DNA of 64,000 nucleotides from Actinoplanes sp. KI2 (lineage in GTDB: Bacteria > Actinomycetota > Actinomycetes > Mycobacteriales > Micromonosporaceae): the NCBI RefSeq assembly GCF_025630775.1, contig NZ_JAOSZE010000012.1, positions 62,001 through 126,000 of the forward strand. The letters run 5' to 3'. A program made the translations under genes and the position numbers. The notes under the pieces are model-generated. The model did not search any database. It saw only the letters and a list, made by a program, of their open reading frames with translations, and was not told the origin of the DNA. Position 1 is the first letter of the stretch. Every line of letters starts with the position of its first letter. Of the stretch, positions 1 through 9,141 are shown piece by piece.

Positions 1-1083
1 ACCAGCGCCATCCAGTACGAGAACGACGAGCTGATCCGGCCCGCTTATAGTGACGACACGGCGATCGCTTGCTGCGTGTCGGCGATGCGGGTGGGCAAGG
101 ACATGCAGTTCTTCGGCGCCCGCGCGAACCTGGCCAAGGCGCTGCTGTACGCGATCAACGGCGGCCGCGACGAGATCACCGGCGATCAGGTCGCCCCCGC
201 GTCCGCGGCGGTGACCGACGACGTGCTCGACTACGACACGGTCCTGGCCGCCTACGACCGGACGCTCGACTGGCTGGCCGAGACCTACGTCGACGCGCTC
301 AACGTCATTCACTACATGCACGACAAGTACGCGTACGAGCGCCTCGAGATGGCCCTGCACGACTACCCGGTGCACCGGTTCATGGCCACCGGCATCGCCG
401 GCCTCTCGGTCGCCGTGGACAGCCTCGCCGCCATCAAGTATGCCCAGGTCAAGGCGTTGCGGAACGAGGACGGGCTGGTCGTCGACTACGCCGTGGACGG
501 CGAGTTCCCGGCCTTCGGCAACAACGACGACCGGGCCGACACGATCGCCGTGGACCTGGTCGAGCGGTTCATGGCCAAGATCAGGCGGCAGCCCACGTAC
601 CGGAAGGCGGAGCCGAGCCTGTCGATTTTGACCATCACCTCGAACGTCGTGTACGGCAAGCACACCGGGAACACGCCCGACGGCCGGCGAGCCGGCGAGC
701 CGTTCGCGCCCGGCGCCAACCCGATGAACGGCCGGGACCGGCACGGGCTGGTCGCGGCGGCGCTGTCGGTGGCCAAGCTGCCGTACCGGCAGGCCCGCGA
801 CGGCGTCTCGCTCACCACCACGGTCACCCCGGACGGGCTCGGCCACTCCCGCGAGGAGCGGGTCGAGAACCTCGCCGGGATCCTGGACGGCTACACCGAC
901 GCGGGCGGCTTCCACCTCAACGTCAACGTGCTGAACCGGGCGACCCTCGAGGACGCGATGGCCAACCCCGACAAGTATCCGCAGCTCACCATCCGGGTCT
1001 CCGGCTATGCGGTGAACTTCGTCCGGCTCACCAGGGAGCAACAGCAAGACGTCATCTCCCGTACGTTCCACGGCTCGCTGTGA
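1..1083 (+). CDS. pflB: Pyruvate formate-lyase (formate C-acetyltransferase), 3' part
   Basis: The frame is open from the first base, so the gene starts outside the window; about 360 C-terminal residues are present. The enzyme is a cytoplasmic glycyl-radical enzyme converting pyruvate and CoA to acetyl-CoA and formate. The sequence shows the active-site pair ACCVS (adjacent Cys codons at 70-75), the following [16 protein letters not shown] block typical of PflB, and the C-terminal glycyl-radical loop RVSGYAV (Gly codon 1003-1005). It overlaps the activase gene by 4 bases (GTGA), so the two are translationally coupled. PFL is strictly anaerobic in activity and is not universal in actinobacteria; here it sits beside other candidate hypoxia genes. 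Confidence 0.96.
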   Translation, partial: TSAIQYENDELIRPAYSDDTAIACCVSAMRVGKDMQFFGARANLAKALLYAINGGRDEITGDQVAPASAAVTDDVLDYDTVLAAYDRTLDWLAETYVDALNVIHYMHDKYAYERLEMALHDYPVHRFMATGIAGLSVAVDSLAAIKYAQVKALRNEDGLVVDYAVDGEFPAFGNNDDRADTIAVDLVERFMAKIRRQPTYRKAEPSLSILTITSNVVYGKHTGNTPDGRRAGEPFAPGANPMNGRDRHGLVAAALSVAKLPYRQARDGVSLTTTVTPDGLGHSREERVENLAGILDGYTDAGGFHLNVNVLNRATLEDAMANPDKYPQLTIRVSGYAVNFVRLTREQQQDVISRTFHGSL

Positions 1084-1814
1084 CCACCACCGGCAGCCTG
1101 CACTCGTGGGACGTCTCGACCGGCGTCGACGGGCCGGGGACGCGCTTCGTCGCGTTCCTGGCCGGCTGCCCGCTGCGCTGCCAGTTCTGCCACTCCCCCG
1201 ACACCTGGTACCGGCGCAGCGGCCATCCGGTCACCGCTGACGAGCTGCTGCGCGAGATCCGGCGGTACGAGCGGTTCATCAAGGTCGCCCACGGCGGGGT
1301 GACGCTCAGCGGCGGCGAGCCGCTGCAGCAGCCCGCGTTCACCCGGGAGGTGCTGCGCCGTAGCCACGAGATGGGACTGCACACGGCGCTGGACACCAGC
1401 GGGTTCCTCGGCGACCGGGCGGACGACGACCTGCTGTCGGCCGTCGACCTCGTGCTGCTGGACATCAAGTCGGGCGACCCGGCCACGTACCGCAAGGTCA
1501 CCCGGACCGGGCGGCTGAGCCCGACCATCCGCTTCGCGCATCGGCTCGCGGAGCGAGGCATGCCGATCTGGGTACGGTTCGTGCTCGTCCCCGGGCTCAC
1601 CGACGAGCGCGCGAACGTCGACGCGGTGGCCGCGATCGCCGAGGACGTGCCCACCGTCGAGCGGGTCGAGGTGCTGCCGTTCCACCGGCTGGGCGCACCG
1701 AAGTACGCGGCGCTCGGGCTGCCGTTCCCGCTGGCCGACACGCCGCCACCGGGGACCGCGACCATCGAGCGCGTACGCGACCAGTTCCGCGACCACGGCC
1801 TGACCGTCTACTGA
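1080..1814 (+). CDS. pflA: Pyruvate formate-lyase activating enzyme (radical SAM)
   Basis: 244 residues starting at GTG 1080, which overlaps the pflB stop codon. The enzyme uses a 4Fe-4S cluster and S-adenosylmethionine to abstract hydrogen from the PFL glycine. Seen in the sequence: the radical SAM cluster motif CPLRCQFC near residues 30-37, the SGGEPLQQ motif, and the LLDIKSGD motif of glycyl-radical activases. Length matches PflA. The upstream in-frame extension (from base 69) is only an out-of-frame reading of pflB and is rejected as the start. Confidence 0.95.
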   Translation: MTTTGSLHSWDVSTGVDGPGTRFVAFLAGCPLRCQFCHSPDTWYRRSGHPVTADELLREIRRYERFIKVAHGGVTLSGGEPLQQPAFTREVLRRSHEMGLHTALDTSGFLGDRADDDLLSAVDLVLLDIKSGDPATYRKVTRTGRLSPTIRFAHRLAERGMPIWVRFVLVPGLTDERANVDAVAAIAEDVPTVERVEVLPFHRLGAPKYAALGLPFPLADTPPPGTATIERVRDQFRDHGLTVY

Positions 1815-2118
1815 ACCGAGGGCAGGCCGGCCGAGGGCTTGTGGTCCCACAACTCTGATCCAGGTATCGCAGGCCGAGATCGCTCGCCCAGAAGTCGCCG
1901 TCGTCAACGAACCCGTGGTGCCGGCCGAACGACGTGAGGCTGGTCGCGTCGATGCCCTTCATCGCGGTCTGGGTGAGCCCGAGCAGCCAATCCGGATCCT
2001 CGCCCTCATGTTCGGCCCGCCCGGAATGCAGCCCTTCGAACAGGTTGGCGAGGTCGTCGACCTGGCGCCGCGCGAACCTCTGCTGGAGCCTCTCCATCGG
2101 GTCCAGCCGGACGGCCAC
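1597..2118 (-). CDS. Hypothetical protein, possibly a truncated gene
   Basis: GTG start 24 nt after the stop of the Acg nitroreductase gene, on the same strand, with no clear ribosome binding site. The first about 85 residues (to about base 1860) have balanced, protein-like composition (DPMERLQQRFARRQ, WLLGLTQTAMKGID). The remainder reads antisense through the 3' end of pflA and is Arg/Pro-rich, like a shadow frame. I recognise no family. It may be the remnant of a gene whose 3' end was lost when pflA was placed there, or a non-coding spacer. The opposite strand of 1815-2142 shows no better candidate. Confidence 0.3.
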   Translation of the reverse strand: MAVRLDPMERLQQRFARRQVDDLANLFEGLHSGRAEHEGEDPDWLLGLTQTAMKGIDATSLTSFGRHHGFVDDGDFWASDLGLRYLDQSCGTTSPRPACPRFSRRSGRGRGTGRVRARWSRSPVAACRPAGTAARAPRTSVRPAGGTAAPRPARRWARPRRSRPPRRRSRARR

Positions 2119-2142
2119 GCAACGCCCGAACCCCGGTAGGGT

Positions 2143-3117
2143 CTACCGCGCGCGGTCGGGCAGCAGCACCTCGGAGAGCGGCCGCCGCGGCGAGCGGCCG
2201 GCCACCTTGCCGTAGCCGACCCGCAGCACCATCTGGGCGGACAGTCCGGTCGCCGGGTCGGTGAGCAGGCGCCGCGCCTGGGGCACCTCGACCGGCTGGC
2301 TGATCGGCGTGGTGGCCAGGTTCTGCCAGGTCGCGGTCAGCAGCACCCGCTGCAGCGCCTGTCCGGCCCGCAGCCAGTCCGGCCGCGCGTCGCCGGCGGT
2401 GGCGAGCACCAGGATGGTCGGGTACGGCTCGAACGGCTCGGCCGGCCGGAGTTCGGACAGTTCGCCGAAGTCGCGGACCGGCACCGCCTCGAGGGCGTCC
2501 CACGGCCCGACCGCCCAGGGCGCCACCCCGTCGTGCCGGACGCCCTGCCCGGCCCAGCGGTCGAGCTCGGCGTGGTAACCGGGGCCACCCTGCAGCCGGC
2601 GGCCGGCCTCGGCGGCCATCGCCAGGATCCGGTCACGCCCGGCCGGGGTCGCGATCGTGAGCACCGCGCCCTCGTGGCGCGCGGCGTCGACGAGGCGGCG
2701 CAGCGCCTCGGGCGGCACCGGCAGCTGGGCGAACGGCCACCGGTTGGTGTGCCGATGCGGGATGGCGGCGGCGAGCGCCTCGGTCGTCGCGCTGACCGCG
2801 GTGGGCGCCCCGGCCACCACCCGGGCCACCAGCTCCGGCTCGGCCGGGCTCGGGAACGGGGTCGTCTCGCACCGGTACCCGGCCTGCTCGATCGCCAGGC
2901 GGAGAGTCAGGACGGCGGCACCCACGCTGATCAGTTGCTCACGCCCGGCCGGGTCGATCACTTCCAGGCGGCGCGCGGGATCGGCGTACACGTCCACCAC
3001 CGGCCCATCCAGCCGGAACCGCCACGGCTGGCTGTTGTGCAGCGACGGCGCGGCCGTTGCGGTGCGCACGCAGTCCGCCAGGACCCGGCGGGACGGCGGG
3101 ACGGTTGTCGTGTTCAT
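2143..3117 (-). CDS. Acg-family FMN-binding nitroreductase-like protein
   Basis: 324 residues. The N-terminal APSLHNSQPW motif, the central HRHTNRWPF segment and the C-terminal QPVEVP and RVGYG segments match the Acg family (Mycobacterium tuberculosis Rv2032 type), two-domain nitroreductase-fold proteins induced in dormancy by DosR. In Mtb Acg the fold binds FMN but lacks ordinary nitroreductase activity, so the chemical role here is unknown. It is divergent from the ETF genes across a 145-bp spacer holding a degenerate DosR-like box. A paralogue lies at 15643-16629. Confidence 0.9.
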   Translation of the reverse strand: MNTTTVPPSRRVLADCVRTATAAPSLHNSQPWRFRLDGPVVDVYADPARRLEVIDPAGREQLISVGAAVLTLRLAIEQAGYRCETTPFPSPAEPELVARVVAGAPTAVSATTEALAAAIPHRHTNRWPFAQLPVPPEALRRLVDAARHEGAVLTIATPAGRDRILAMAAEAGRRLQGGPGYHAELDRWAGQGVRHDGVAPWAVGPWDALEAVPVRDFGELSELRPAEPFEPYPTILVLATAGDARPDWLRAGQALQRVLLTATWQNLATTPISQPVEVPQARRLLTDPATGLSAQMVLRVGYGKVAGRSPRRPLSEVLLPDRAR

Positions 3118-3191
3118 GGGATCAGCCCCCTCCTCTTCCGAGCTTCGGCCCGGCCGGCCCGCCGGGACAGGGCGATCGGTCCTCTCCGGGC

Positions 3192-3206
3192 GGGCCCTTG
3201 GTCACT
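3192..3206 (+). promoter_or_regulatory. Degenerate DosR-like box upstream of etfB
   Basis: GGGCCCTTGGTCACT matches 11 of 15 positions of the box at 15579-15593. It ends 56 nt before the etfB start codon, close to the spacing of the two better boxes (49 and 59 nt). It could serve either divergent gene. Binding is inferred only. Confidence 0.4.
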
Positions 3207-3262
3207 CTGGCCAGATCGACGGCGATCGTCCTAAACTCGCGTTCAGCCCAGGGAGGTCCACC

Positions 3263-4048
3263 GTGCGGATCGTGGTGCTCGTCAAGCAGGTACCGTCCAT
3301 GGACGACGGCCTGTCCTTCGCCCCCGACCACACCCTGGTGCGCGACGACCGGCCCGCCGCGCTCAACGCGGCCGACTGGTGCGCCGTCGATCAAAGCCTG
3401 CAGATCGCCGTACGCCGCCGCGACGTGCAGATCACCGCCGTCACGATGGGTCCGCCGGCCGCGGTCGGCGCCCTGCACACGGCGCTCGTGCTCGGCGCCG
3501 ACACGGCCGTGCACGTCCGGGACGACGCGCTGCACGGCTCGGACGCGCTGGCCACCTCCCGGGTGCTCGCCGCCGCGGTCGACCGGCTCGGGTTCGACCT
3601 GGTGCTGTGCGGCTCCTCGTCGGCCGACTCGGGGATGTCGGCCGTGCCCGCCATGGTCGCCGAGCGGCTCGGCGTGCCCGCGCTCTGCTTCGCCGACCGC
3701 CTGGTGGCCCGCGAGCGCCGGGTGGAGATCCACCGGGACGACGGCGGCGGCGACCGGCGGGTGCTGGCCGCGGCGCCGCCGGTGGTGGTCTCGGTGACCG
3801 AGCGGTGCGGCGAGCCCCGCTACCCGCGGTACGTGTCCCGGTTGGACGCCCGGGACAAGCTGATCTCGGTGTGGACCCTGGCCACGCTCGGCATCGAACC
3901 GGCCGAGGTGGGACTGGCCGGCTCGGCGTGCGTCGTGCGGGCGACCACCCCGCGGCGCGGCGGCCGGCCCGGCGAGCTCGCCACGGGCGACTCGACCAGC
4001 GTGGCGATCCGGGTGGCCGACTTCCTGGCCGAGCGCCAGTTCCTGTAG
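3263..4048 (+). CDS. etfB: Electron transfer flavoprotein subunit beta
   Basis: 261 residues from GTG 3263, preceded by GGGAGG about 6 nt upstream. Cytoplasmic FAD/AMP-binding partner of EtfA that carries electrons from acyl-CoA and other dehydrogenases. The start VRIVVLVKQVPSMDD, the GADTAVHV and CGSSSADSGMSAVPAMVAERLG-type blocks and the conserved PRYPRY segment are diagnostic of FixA/EtfB. It is followed after 23 nt by etfA and then by a membrane Fe-S oxidoreductase, giving a complete ETF-to-quinone relay. Longer upstream in-frame reading is antisense to the Acg gene and was discarded. Confidence 0.95.
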   Translation: MRIVVLVKQVPSMDDGLSFAPDHTLVRDDRPAALNAADWCAVDQSLQIAVRRRDVQITAVTMGPPAAVGALHTALVLGADTAVHVRDDALHGSDALATSRVLAAAVDRLGFDLVLCGSSSADSGMSAVPAMVAERLGVPALCFADRLVARERRVEIHRDDGGGDRRVLAAAPPVVVSVTERCGEPRYPRYVSRLDARDKLISVWTLATLGIEPAEVGLAGSACVVRATTPRRGGRPGELATGDSTSVAIRVADFLAERQFL

Positions 4049-4071
4049 ACCGGCGAGTTCGGGAGGCGCGC

Positions 4072-5028
4072 GTGGCGGAGGTCCTGGTGCTGGCCGGGCG
4101 GCGGAAGCCGCGTGCCACCGCTGCGCTGCTCACCGTCGCGCGGCGCCTCGGCAGGCCGGCCGCGGTGCTCGGCGGCACGGCCGATCGGCCGAGCATCGAC
4201 CTGCTGGGCCGGTTCGGCGCGGCGACGATCTACTCGGTGGTCGCGCCCGAGGTGGACGAGCATCCGGTGGCCGCCCGGGTGGAGATGCTCGTCCGGCTCG
4301 CCGGCCTGCGGCGGCCCGCCGCGATCGTGATCGCCTCCGGCCGCGACGGCCTCGAGATCGCCGGGCGGGTGGCGGTCCGGCTGGACTCCGGCGTCCTCAG
4401 CGACGTGATCGACGTGACGGCCGGCCCGGACGGCCCGATCGCCACCCAGTCGGTGCAGGGCGGCGCGTACCTGGTGGAGTCCAGCGTGGCGCGGGGCGTC
4501 CCGATCCTCGTGGTCCGCACCGAGCATGTCACGCTCGCCCCGGCGCCGGTGGAACCGGAGATCCGCGCGCTGCGGGTGCCCTTCTCCGACCGGGTACGGG
4601 CCGTGCACAGCCGCGCGCAGACCCGCGACCTCTCCACCGCCGCCGTGATCGTCGCCGGCGGTCGCGGTGTCGGGTCCGAGCAGGGGTTCGAGCTGGTCCG
4701 CCGGCTCGCCGCCGCGCTCGACGGGGTGGCGGCCGGCTCGCACGCCGCGGCCGAGCAGGGCTGGTGCCCGCGCGAGGCGCAGGTCGACCAGGTCGGCACG
4801 ATCGTGCATCCCAGCCTCTACCTGGCGCTGGGCATCTCCGGCTCGCTGCGGCACCGCTGCGGCATGCACGGCGCCGGGACGATCGTCGCCATCGACCGCG
4901 ACCCGGACGCCCCGATCTTCCAGCTGTCCGATCTCGGCGCCGTCGGCGACGTGCACGAGGTCGTGCCGGAACTGCTCGCCGAGATCGAGCGTCGCCGGGC
5001 CCAACCCGTCATCTTCACCGAGGAGTGA
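4072..5028 (+). CDS. etfA: Electron transfer flavoprotein subunit alpha
   Basis: 318 residues from GTG 4072 with GGGAGG upstream. The C-terminal FAD-binding domain is clear: IVAGGRGVGS near residue 195, QVGTIVHPSLYLALGISGS near 245-260 and GTIVAIDRDPDAPIF near 270-283, all signatures of EtfA/FixB. It forms the heterodimer with the product of the preceding gene. The stop codon is separated from the next GTG by two bases, so the three ETF genes form one operon. Confidence 0.96.
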   Translation: MAEVLVLAGRRKPRATAALLTVARRLGRPAAVLGGTADRPSIDLLGRFGAATIYSVVAPEVDEHPVAARVEMLVRLAGLRRPAAIVIASGRDGLEIAGRVAVRLDSGVLSDVIDVTAGPDGPIATQSVQGGAYLVESSVARGVPILVVRTEHVTLAPAPVEPEIRALRVPFSDRVRAVHSRAQTRDLSTAAVIVAGGRGVGSEQGFELVRRLAAALDGVAAGSHAAAEQGWCPREAQVDQVGTIVHPSLYLALGISGSLRHRCGMHGAGTIVAIDRDPDAPIFQLSDLGAVGDVHEVVPELLAEIERRRAQPVIFTEE

Positions 5029-5030
5029 GA

Positions 5031-7139
5031 GTGGTCGTACGACTCGTGCTGGGCCTGGCGATCACGCTGGCCGTGCTGGCGGTGGCCGGTCGCCGCGCGT
5101 TCCAGCTGTACCGGATCGGGCGTACCGGGCAGGCGGTGGAGCCCGGCCGCACGAGCGGCGTGGGCAAGCGCGTCCTGGCCGTGACCACCGAGGTGCTCGG
5201 GCAGCGCAAGCTGTTGAAGTGGAGCGTCCCCGGCGCCGCGCACTTCGCGGTGTTCTGGGGCTTCACCATCCTCTTCGCCACGATCATCGAGGGGTTCGGG
5301 GCCCTGTTCGACCGGGACTTCCACATCCCGATCATCGGCACGATGACCTGGCTCGGCTTCCTCGAGGACCTGTTCATCGTGGCCGTGCTGGTCAGCCTGG
5401 CCGTGTTCAGCGTGATCCGGCTGCGGCAGAGCCCCGAGCGGGAGGGCCGCCGGTCCCGGTTCTTCGGCTCGCACCTGGGCCCGGCCTGGCTGGTCCTGTT
5501 CATGATCTTCAACGTGATGTGGACGCTGCTGCTCTATCGCGGGGCGCAGATCAACACCGGCAATTTCCCGTACGCCCATGGCGCCTTCGCCTCCGAGGCG
5601 GTGGCCAAGGTGCTGGCGCCACTGGGCTCCACGGCCAACGATGTCCTCGAGACGGTCGGCCTGCTGCTGTCGCTCGGTGTCGTGCTCGCCTTCCTGGTGC
5701 TCGTCCTGTACTCCAAGCACCTGCACATCTTCCTGGCCCCGATCAACGTCGCGTTCTCCCGCCGCCCCCGAGCCCTGGGCGCGCTGCTGCCGGTCTACTC
5801 CGGCGGCAAGGAGGTCGACTTCGAGGACCCCGGCGAGGACGACAAGATCGGCCGCGGGGCGATCGAGGACTTCACCTGGAAGGGCCTGCTCGACTTCGGC
5901 ACCTGCACGGAGTGCGGCCGCTGCCAGTCCCAGTGCCCGGCCTGGAACACCGAGAAGCCGCTCAGCCCCAAACTGCTGATCATGAGCCTGCGCGACCACG
6001 CCGCGGCCAAGGCGCCGTACCTGCTGGCCGGCCCCGATACTTCCGCTCTTCCGAAGGATGTGCTCGCCGAGGCCGAGCGCTCGCTGGTCGGCCTGGTCAG
6101 CGAGGGCGGCGTGATCGACCCGGACGTGCTGTGGTCGTGCGTGACCTGCGGCGCCTGCGTCGAGCAGTGCCCGGTCGACATCGAGCACGTCGACCACATC
6201 GTCGACATGCGCCGCTACCAGGTCCTGATCGAGTCGCAGTTCCCCAAGGAGGCGCACACCCTGCTGCGTAACCTCGAGCGGGCCGGTGACCCGTGGGGCC
6301 GCGGCGCGCAGGCCCGCCTGGAATGGATGGCCGGGCTGCCGTTCGAGGTACGCGTGCTCGACGAGGGCCAGCAGCTCCCCGCCGACGTCGACTACCTGCT
6401 GTGGGTCGGCTGCGCCGGCTCGCTGGACGAGAACGCCAAGAAGACCACCCGCGCCGTGGCCGAGCTGCTTAACGAGGCCGGCGTCCAGTTCATGGTCCTC
6501 GGCGGCGCGGAGACCTGCACCGGCGACGCCGCCCGCCGGCTCGGCCAGGAGCTGCTCTTCCAGGAGCTGGGCAAGCAGAACGTGGAGACGCTGAACGCGG
6601 CCGGGGCCAAGCGGATCGTGGTCACCTGCGCGCACTGCTTCAACGCGCTCGGCAACGAGTACCGGCAGCTCGGCGGCGACTACGAGGTCCTGCACCACAC
6701 CCAGCTGCTGTCCCAGCTGGTCGCCGAGCAGAAGCTGGTGCCGGTGCACCCGGTCGAGGCCGCGGTCACCTACCACGACCCCTGCTACCTGGGCCGGCAC
6801 AACCGGGTCTTCTCCCCGCCCCGGGAGATCCTGGCCGGCGTGCCCGGCGTCCGGCTCACCGAGATGCCCCGCAGCCACGAGAAGTCGTTCTGCTGCGGCG
6901 CGGGCGGCGCCCGGATGTGGATGGAGGAGACGATCGGCACCCGGATCAACGAGACCCGCACCGACGAGGCGATCGCCACCGGCGCCGAGCTGATCACCGC
7001 GGCCTGCCCGTACTGCATCGTCATGCTCACCGACGGCGCCAACGTCCGTAAGCAGCAGGGCAAGGCCGCCGACGAGCTGCAGGTCATCGACGTGTCGCGG
7101 GTCCTGCTGCGGTCGGTCCGCGACCCCGAGGCCGGCTAG
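5031..7139 (+). CDS. etfD: EtfD-like membrane (Fe-S) oxidoreductase, ETF:menaquinone type
   Basis: 702 residues from GTG 5031 with GAGGAG upstream. The N-terminal about 270 residues hold several membrane helices resembling the NarI/HdrE cytochrome b fold. Two 4Fe-4S ferredoxin motifs follow, CTECGRCQSQCP (about 292-303) and CVTCGACVEQCP (about 369-380). The C terminus has paired CCG (heterodisulfide reductase) domains with DPCYLGRHN near 580 and FCCGAGG near 620. This architecture matches mycobacterial EtfD (Rv0338c), thought to pass ETF electrons to menaquinone. Gene order etfB-etfA-etfD supports the same role here. Confidence 0.92.
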   Translation: MVVRLVLGLAITLAVLAVAGRRAFQLYRIGRTGQAVEPGRTSGVGKRVLAVTTEVLGQRKLLKWSVPGAAHFAVFWGFTILFATIIEGFGALFDRDFHIPIIGTMTWLGFLEDLFIVAVLVSLAVFSVIRLRQSPEREGRRSRFFGSHLGPAWLVLFMIFNVMWTLLLYRGAQINTGNFPYAHGAFASEAVAKVLAPLGSTANDVLETVGLLLSLGVVLAFLVLVLYSKHLHIFLAPINVAFSRRPRALGALLPVYSGGKEVDFEDPGEDDKIGRGAIEDFTWKGLLDFGTCTECGRCQSQCPAWNTEKPLSPKLLIMSLRDHAAAKAPYLLAGPDTSALPKDVLAEAERSLVGLVSEGGVIDPDVLWSCVTCGACVEQCPVDIEHVDHIVDMRRYQVLIESQFPKEAHTLLRNLERAGDPWGRGAQARLEWMAGLPFEVRVLDEGQQLPADVDYLLWVGCAGSLDENAKKTTRAVAELLNEAGVQFMVLGGAETCTGDAARRLGQELLFQELGKQNVETLNAAGAKRIVVTCAHCFNALGNEYRQLGGDYEVLHHTQLLSQLVAEQKLVPVHPVEAAVTYHDPCYLGRHNRVFSPPREILAGVPGVRLTEMPRSHEKSFCCGAGGARMWMEETIGTRINETRTDEAIATGAELITAACPYCIVMLTDGANVRKQQGKAADELQVIDVSRVLLRSVRDPEAG

Positions 7140-7161
7140 GACGTGTTGCTATTGTCGCCCG

Positions 7162-8190
7162 GTGCTCAGCTACCCGTGCCCGAGTTGCGGCGCCGATCTC
7201 GAGTTCGCACCCGGCACTGCGGTCCTGCGCTGCCCGCACTGCGGACACGAGACCGCGATCGCCGGTTCGGCGGCGGCGATCGGGCGGCATCCCTACGACC
7301 AGCTGATTCGCAGCCGGCGCCGGCGGGTCGCGTACGCCGGGGCGACCGTGTTCTCCTGCCCGGGCTGCGAGGCGCGGACGGAGACCACGAATCTCGCCCG
7401 GCGCTGCCCGTTCTGCGGTACGCCGCTGGTGACCGAGGCGAACCCGCGCGAACAGTTCGTGCCCGACGGGGTGTTGCCGTTCGCCGTCGACCGGGCCGGC
7501 CTGCTCGACCACGTACGCCGCTGGATCGGTCACCGGCCGCTCGCCCCGGACGCGTTGAAGCAGGTCACCGAGCTTGAGTCGTGGCGCAGCACGTACCTGC
7601 CGCATTGGGTTTTCGATGCCACCCTGGCGCCGGACCCGCGCTGGCACCGGGTGCCCGAGATGCGCAGCGCCGCCCGGACCCGGGTCCGGCAGAGCGACGT
7701 GACGGTCCCGGCCAGTGCGGTGGTGCCGACGGCCGACCAGACGGCGTTGGCGCCGTGGTCACTGGCGTCGGCGCGGCCGCTGACCCCCGAGTTCCTCGAG
7801 GGCCACGAAGCGGTCCGGTACGACGTCGAACCGGACGCGGCCGTCGACACCGCGAAAGCGACCATGCTCGACCGGGTGCGGGAGGCGCGGGAGGGCAGCC
7901 GGGATATTGCGCTGAGCTCCTCGTACACGAGCTGGGACTTGTGGAAGGACCCGCATTACTCCGGGCTGGACGTCGCGTTGGTGCTGCTTCCGGTCTGGGT
8001 CTGCACGTACGTCTATCGGGGGCGCGACTTTCACGTTTACCTCAACGGTGACACCGGGACGGCGTCCGGCGAGTTCCCGGAGAGCCGGTTCAAGGTCGCG
8101 CTGATGCTGATCGGCTTCTTCGTCGGGCTGGCCGCCGTCACCGGCGTCGTGCTCTGCCTCTATCTGCTCAAGGAGCAGATGTTCAGCTGA
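7162..8190 (+). CDS. Zinc-ribbon membrane-anchored protein, function unknown
   Basis: 342 residues from GTG 7162. Two N-terminal zinc ribbons: CPSCGADLEF...CPHCGHE (residues 5-30) and CPGCEAR...CPFCGTPL (about 70-92). A central region without recognised domain follows, then one hydrophobic helix near 310-338 (VALMLIGFFVGLAAVTGVV), so the protein is probably tail-anchored with the ribbons in the cytoplasm. Such TFIIB-like zinc-ribbon membrane proteins are common in actinobacteria but uncharacterised. It begins 22 nt after etfD and may be co-transcribed. Confidence 0.8.
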   Translation: MLSYPCPSCGADLEFAPGTAVLRCPHCGHETAIAGSAAAIGRHPYDQLIRSRRRRVAYAGATVFSCPGCEARTETTNLARRCPFCGTPLVTEANPREQFVPDGVLPFAVDRAGLLDHVRRWIGHRPLAPDALKQVTELESWRSTYLPHWVFDATLAPDPRWHRVPEMRSAARTRVRQSDVTVPASAVVPTADQTALAPWSLASARPLTPEFLEGHEAVRYDVEPDAAVDTAKATMLDRVREAREGSRDIALSSSYTSWDLWKDPHYSGLDVALVLLPVWVCTYVYRGRDFHVYLNGDTGTASGEFPESRFKVALMLIGFFVGLAAVTGVVLCLYLLKEQMFS

Positions 8191-8243
8191 CGACGCGCTC
8201 GCTCGTCGCCACGATGCGGCACTGTCGGGGCATGCCGCGCCGC

Positions 8244-9113
8244 TCAGCCGCCGAGGTCTTTCAGTGCGCCGCGCAGGATCGCCGGGGTCTCGCTGAGCGG
8301 TGCCGCCTCGATGAACAGCCGGCCGATCGCCGCCGTGTACCGGTCGACCTCCTCGCTCCGGTCCAGGTACAGGCCGCCGGTCATGTGCTCGATGTACACC
8401 ACGTCGGACAGTTCCTGGTACGGGAAGCGCAGCACGCTGAAGGCGCCGCCCGACGCCGCGTGCCCGCCGGCGGCAAACGGGATGACCTGCAGCTGCACGC
8501 CCGGCAGATCGGTCAGCTCGAGCAGGGCGGCGACCTGCCCGCGCATCACCTCGACTCCCCCGATCGGGCGGCGCAGGACCGCCTCGTCGAGCACGGCCCA
8601 CAGCTTCGGCGCGTCCGGCCGCAGCAGCAGCTGCTTGCGCTCCATCCGCAGGCGGGCGCGCCGCTCGATCTCGTCGCGGTTGCTCGGGTCGTAGCCGAGG
8701 CTGATCACCGCCCGGGCGTACGCCTCGGTCTGCAGCAGACCCGGGACGAACTGGATCTCGTACGTCCGGATCAGCTCGGCGCCCTGCTCGAAGTCGAGAT
8801 AGGTCTGCAGCCAGGTGTCCAGCACATCGCCGTACTCGTGCCACCAGCTCGGGGAGTTGGCCTCGGTCACGAAGGCCAGCAGCCGCCGCCGCTCGTCCGG
8901 ATCGTGTACGCCGTACAGGGTCAGCAGGTCGGCGACGTCGCGTTCCTTGAACCCGACCCGGCCCAGCTCCATCCGGCTGATCTTGGATTCCGAGGCCCGG
9001 ATCGGATGACCAGCCTCTTCACGGGTCAGCCCCGCCGCCCGGCGCAGGGCACGCAGGCGCGCGCCGAGTTGCATGCGGCGCACGGTCGAGCCGCCGCCCG
9101 TTATTTGGTTCAC
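8244..9113 (-). CDS. XRE-family regulator with DUF5753 domain
   Basis: 289 residues. The N-terminal HTH (about 14-70: LGARLRALRRAAGLTREEAG, ESKISRMELG) is followed by the DUF5753 ligand/partner domain (about 95-280; FVPGLLQTEAYARA, LDEAVLRRPIGG, VQLQVIPF). Members are abundant in Streptomyces and Actinoplanes and often pair with small partner proteins or neighbouring methyltransferases. The start is uncertain: GTG 9113, an internal GTG about ten codons in, or ATG 9074 all fit. It is divergent from the methyltransferase gene across a 158-bp spacer. Confidence 0.9.
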   Translation of the reverse strand: MNQITGGGSTVRRMQLGARLRALRRAAGLTREEAGHPIRASESKISRMELGRVGFKERDVADLLTLYGVHDPDERRRLLAFVTEANSPSWWHEYGDVLDTWLQTYLDFEQGAELIRTYEIQFVPGLLQTEAYARAVISLGYDPSNRDEIERRARLRMERKQLLLRPDAPKLWAVLDEAVLRRPIGGVEVMRGQVAALLELTDLPGVQLQVIPFAAGGHAASGGAFSVLRFPYQELSDVVYIEHMTGGLYLDRSEEVDRYTAAIGRLFIEAAPLSETPAILRGALKDLGG

Positions 9114-9141
9114 TAAAGTCCGCCTGCCGAAAGTCGCCCGC

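Noticed and set aside
69..1083. Long forward frame from base 69 that would fuse to pflA
   Set aside because: It is an Arg/Gly-rich shadow of pflB in another frame; real pflA begins at GTG 1080 where the radical SAM protein starts.
3163..3182. GGGAC...GGTCC pair as a second DosR box upstream of etfB
   Set aside because: The half-sites are spaced too far apart compared with the 15-bp boxes elsewhere in the window.
4818..6878. Long minus-strand frame (686 codons) across etfA/etfD
   Set aside because: Antisense of strongly recognised proteins, with low-complexity His/Asp/Gly/Val/Leu composition typical of high-GC shadow frames.
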